Positions 5,750 to 6,316 of a stretch of 6,316 nt of DNA are shown in pieces. The stretch is taken from the NCBI GenBank assembly GCA_028689175.1, contig JAQTWS010000029.1, positions 1 to 6,316 of the forward strand. Reading direction: 5' to 3'. The notes below the pieces were generated by a model, which saw only the letters and a program-made list of their open reading frames with translations, was not told the DNA's origin and did no database searches. This DNA is from Minisyncoccota bacterium (GTDB taxonomy: Bacteria; Patescibacteriota; Minisyncoccia; Minisyncoccales; Minisyncoccaceae). How positions within the stretch are numbered: position 1 is the first letter of the stretch; each line of letters opens with the position of its first letter. The position numbers and the translations under genes were made by a program.

Positions 5750-5889
5750 AATCCTTATTATCTTGAAAATGGGGACGACCTACTTTCGCGTGAACTATCA
5801 TCGGCCCTGCAAGGTTTCACTTCTGAGTTCGGAATGGTATCAGGTGGTGCACTTGCGGTATTATCCCCATATTTAAAACAATAAGGATT
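5750..5889 (-). repeat. 10-bp inverted repeat bracketing the 5S rRNA
   Basis: AATCCTTATT (5750-5759) and AATAAGGATT (5880-5889) are exact reverse complements lying 9 nt either side of the 5S ends. In the transcript they would pair into a stem enclosing the 5S, the usual arrangement for excision of a 5S precursor by a double-strand RNase. The downstream arm is followed by TTTGTTT, so it may also assist termination; no local hairpin terminator is visible. Confidence 0.6.
5768..5871 (-). rRNA. rrf: 5S ribosomal RNA
   Basis: The minus strand contains the hallmark CCGAACTCAGAAGTGAAAC (loop C/helix III) and the downstream GAAAGTAGG of loop E/helix V. The ends pair as the terminal helix (ATGGGGA with the TCCCCAT-like 3' end; 5769-5775 with 5864-5870). 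Helix II (GCAAG/CTTGC) and helix III (CACCTG/CAGAAGTG) are recognisable. The molecule is about 102-104 nt against about 120 in E. coli; most of the loss is in helix IV/loop D, which is reduced to roughly TTC-ACGC-GAA. The ends are estimated to within 2 nt. Confidence 0.95.
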
Positions 5890-5931
5890 ATTAAACATAC
5901 TTGCTTACGAGGCTAATAATTGCTAGCCAGT
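5872..5931 (-). other. 23S-5S internal transcribed spacer
   Basis: This spacer of about 60 nt carries the upstream arm of the 5S processing stem (5880-5889). It contains no tRNA gene. The 23S boundary is an estimate, so its length may be off by about 10 nt. Confidence 0.6.
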
Positions 5932-6316
5932 TAATTTATTTCAAAATCTCAATTAGTAGTGCTCGGCTCAATTCCTCACAGAACTTACACCTACACCCTA
6001 TCAAGGTCATAGTCTTTAACCTGAGTATGAGTCTTAATCTTGAAGTGGGCTTCGAGCTTAGATGCTTTCAGCTCTTATCCCTTCCCAATAATAGCTACCC
6101 AGCGATGCCATTGGCATGACAACTGGTACACCAGAGATTGGTTCACCCCGATCCTCTCGTACAAGGGGCAAATCTTCTCAAGACTCGGTGCCTGTGGTAG
6201 ATAGAAACCAACCTGTCTTACGACGGTCTGAACCCAGCTCGCGAACCACTTTAATTGGCGAACAGCCAAACCCTTGGGACCTTCTACAGCCCCAGGATGT
6301 GATGAGCCGACATCGA
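5932..6316 (-). rRNA. rrl: 23S ribosomal RNA, 3' end (partial)
   Basis: The minus strand starts with TCGATGTCGGCTCATCACAT, near E. coli position 2500 at the peptidyl-transferase centre, and continues through the A-loop (GGCTGTTCGCCA), AAAGTGGTTCGCGAGCTGGG, the sarcin-ricin loop (TGTACGAGAGGATC) and GTTGTCATGCCAATGGCAT, to GAGCCGAGCACTACTAAT at the 3' end. The 3' terminus is placed about 20 nt after ACTAAT by comparison with E. coli and is approximate. The segment between the conserved CGAA and TTGATAGG is 46 nt here, about 20 nt shorter than in E. coli as I recall it, consistent with loss of helix 98. The 5' part of the gene lies outside the window. Confidence 0.97.

Noticed and set aside
5872..5931. 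tRNA gene in the 23S-5S spacer
   Set aside because: About 60 nt without a cloverleaf, T-loop GTTC-A motif or acceptor stem.
5901..6269. Open frames on both strands within the 23S gene (5901-6119 plus, 6075-6269 minus)
   Set aside because: The sequence is unmistakably rRNA, including the A-loop and sarcin-ricin loop; the frames are incidental.

Overview
The window looks like an AT-rich bacterial chromosome segment with every gene on the minus strand. Read in the direction of transcription (high to low coordinates) the order is: 3' end of 23S rRNA, 5S rRNA, mreC, mreD, mrdA (PBP2), greA, a 42-codon-class basic small protein gene, a decayed ribbon-helix-helix/RelE-like toxin-antitoxin remnant, lysS, and the start of a DUF378-type membrane protein gene. 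The lineage is probably Patescibacteria/CPR, most likely Parcubacteria-like. This rests on the very low GC, the compact rRNAs (a 5S of about 102 nt), the PBP2 N-terminal leader with a conserved-looking acidic stretch, and the short MreD. It is a moderate-confidence inference. All five long conserved genes read through without in-frame TGA, so the standard bacterial code fits.

Region 5690-6316 holds the end of an rRNA operon. The 23S segment begins near the peptidyl-transferase centre and runs through the A-loop and sarcin-ricin loop to the 3' end. A spacer of about 60 nt without a tRNA leads to the 5S, which is flanked by a perfect 10-bp inverted repeat that probably forms the precursor processing stem.

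Region 2316-5689 is a cell-elongation operon. mreC has its own good promoter (TTGCAT-17-TATAAT) between it and the 5S. mreC/mreD and mreD/mrdA overlap, and greA follows mrdA after 36 bp, ending in a clear intrinsic terminator. MreC, MreD and PBP2 act together at the membrane in lateral peptidoglycan synthesis; GreA is a transcript-cleavage factor that appears to have been appended to the unit. mreB and rodA are not next to these genes in the window.

Region 1640-2315 is the accessory stretch. It contains a monocistronic gene for a strongly basic 41-residue protein, with its own promoter, a perfect 9-nt Shine-Dalgarno (the only strong one in the window) and its own terminator. It is followed by a palindromic operator and consensus -10 box in front of a truncated ribbon-helix-helix antitoxin and a truncated RelE-like toxin. 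The operator looks intact although the coding part is broken.

Region 1-1639 contains a complete class II lysyl-tRNA synthetase with its own promoter, then the first 39 codons of a DUF378-like protein that runs off the window.
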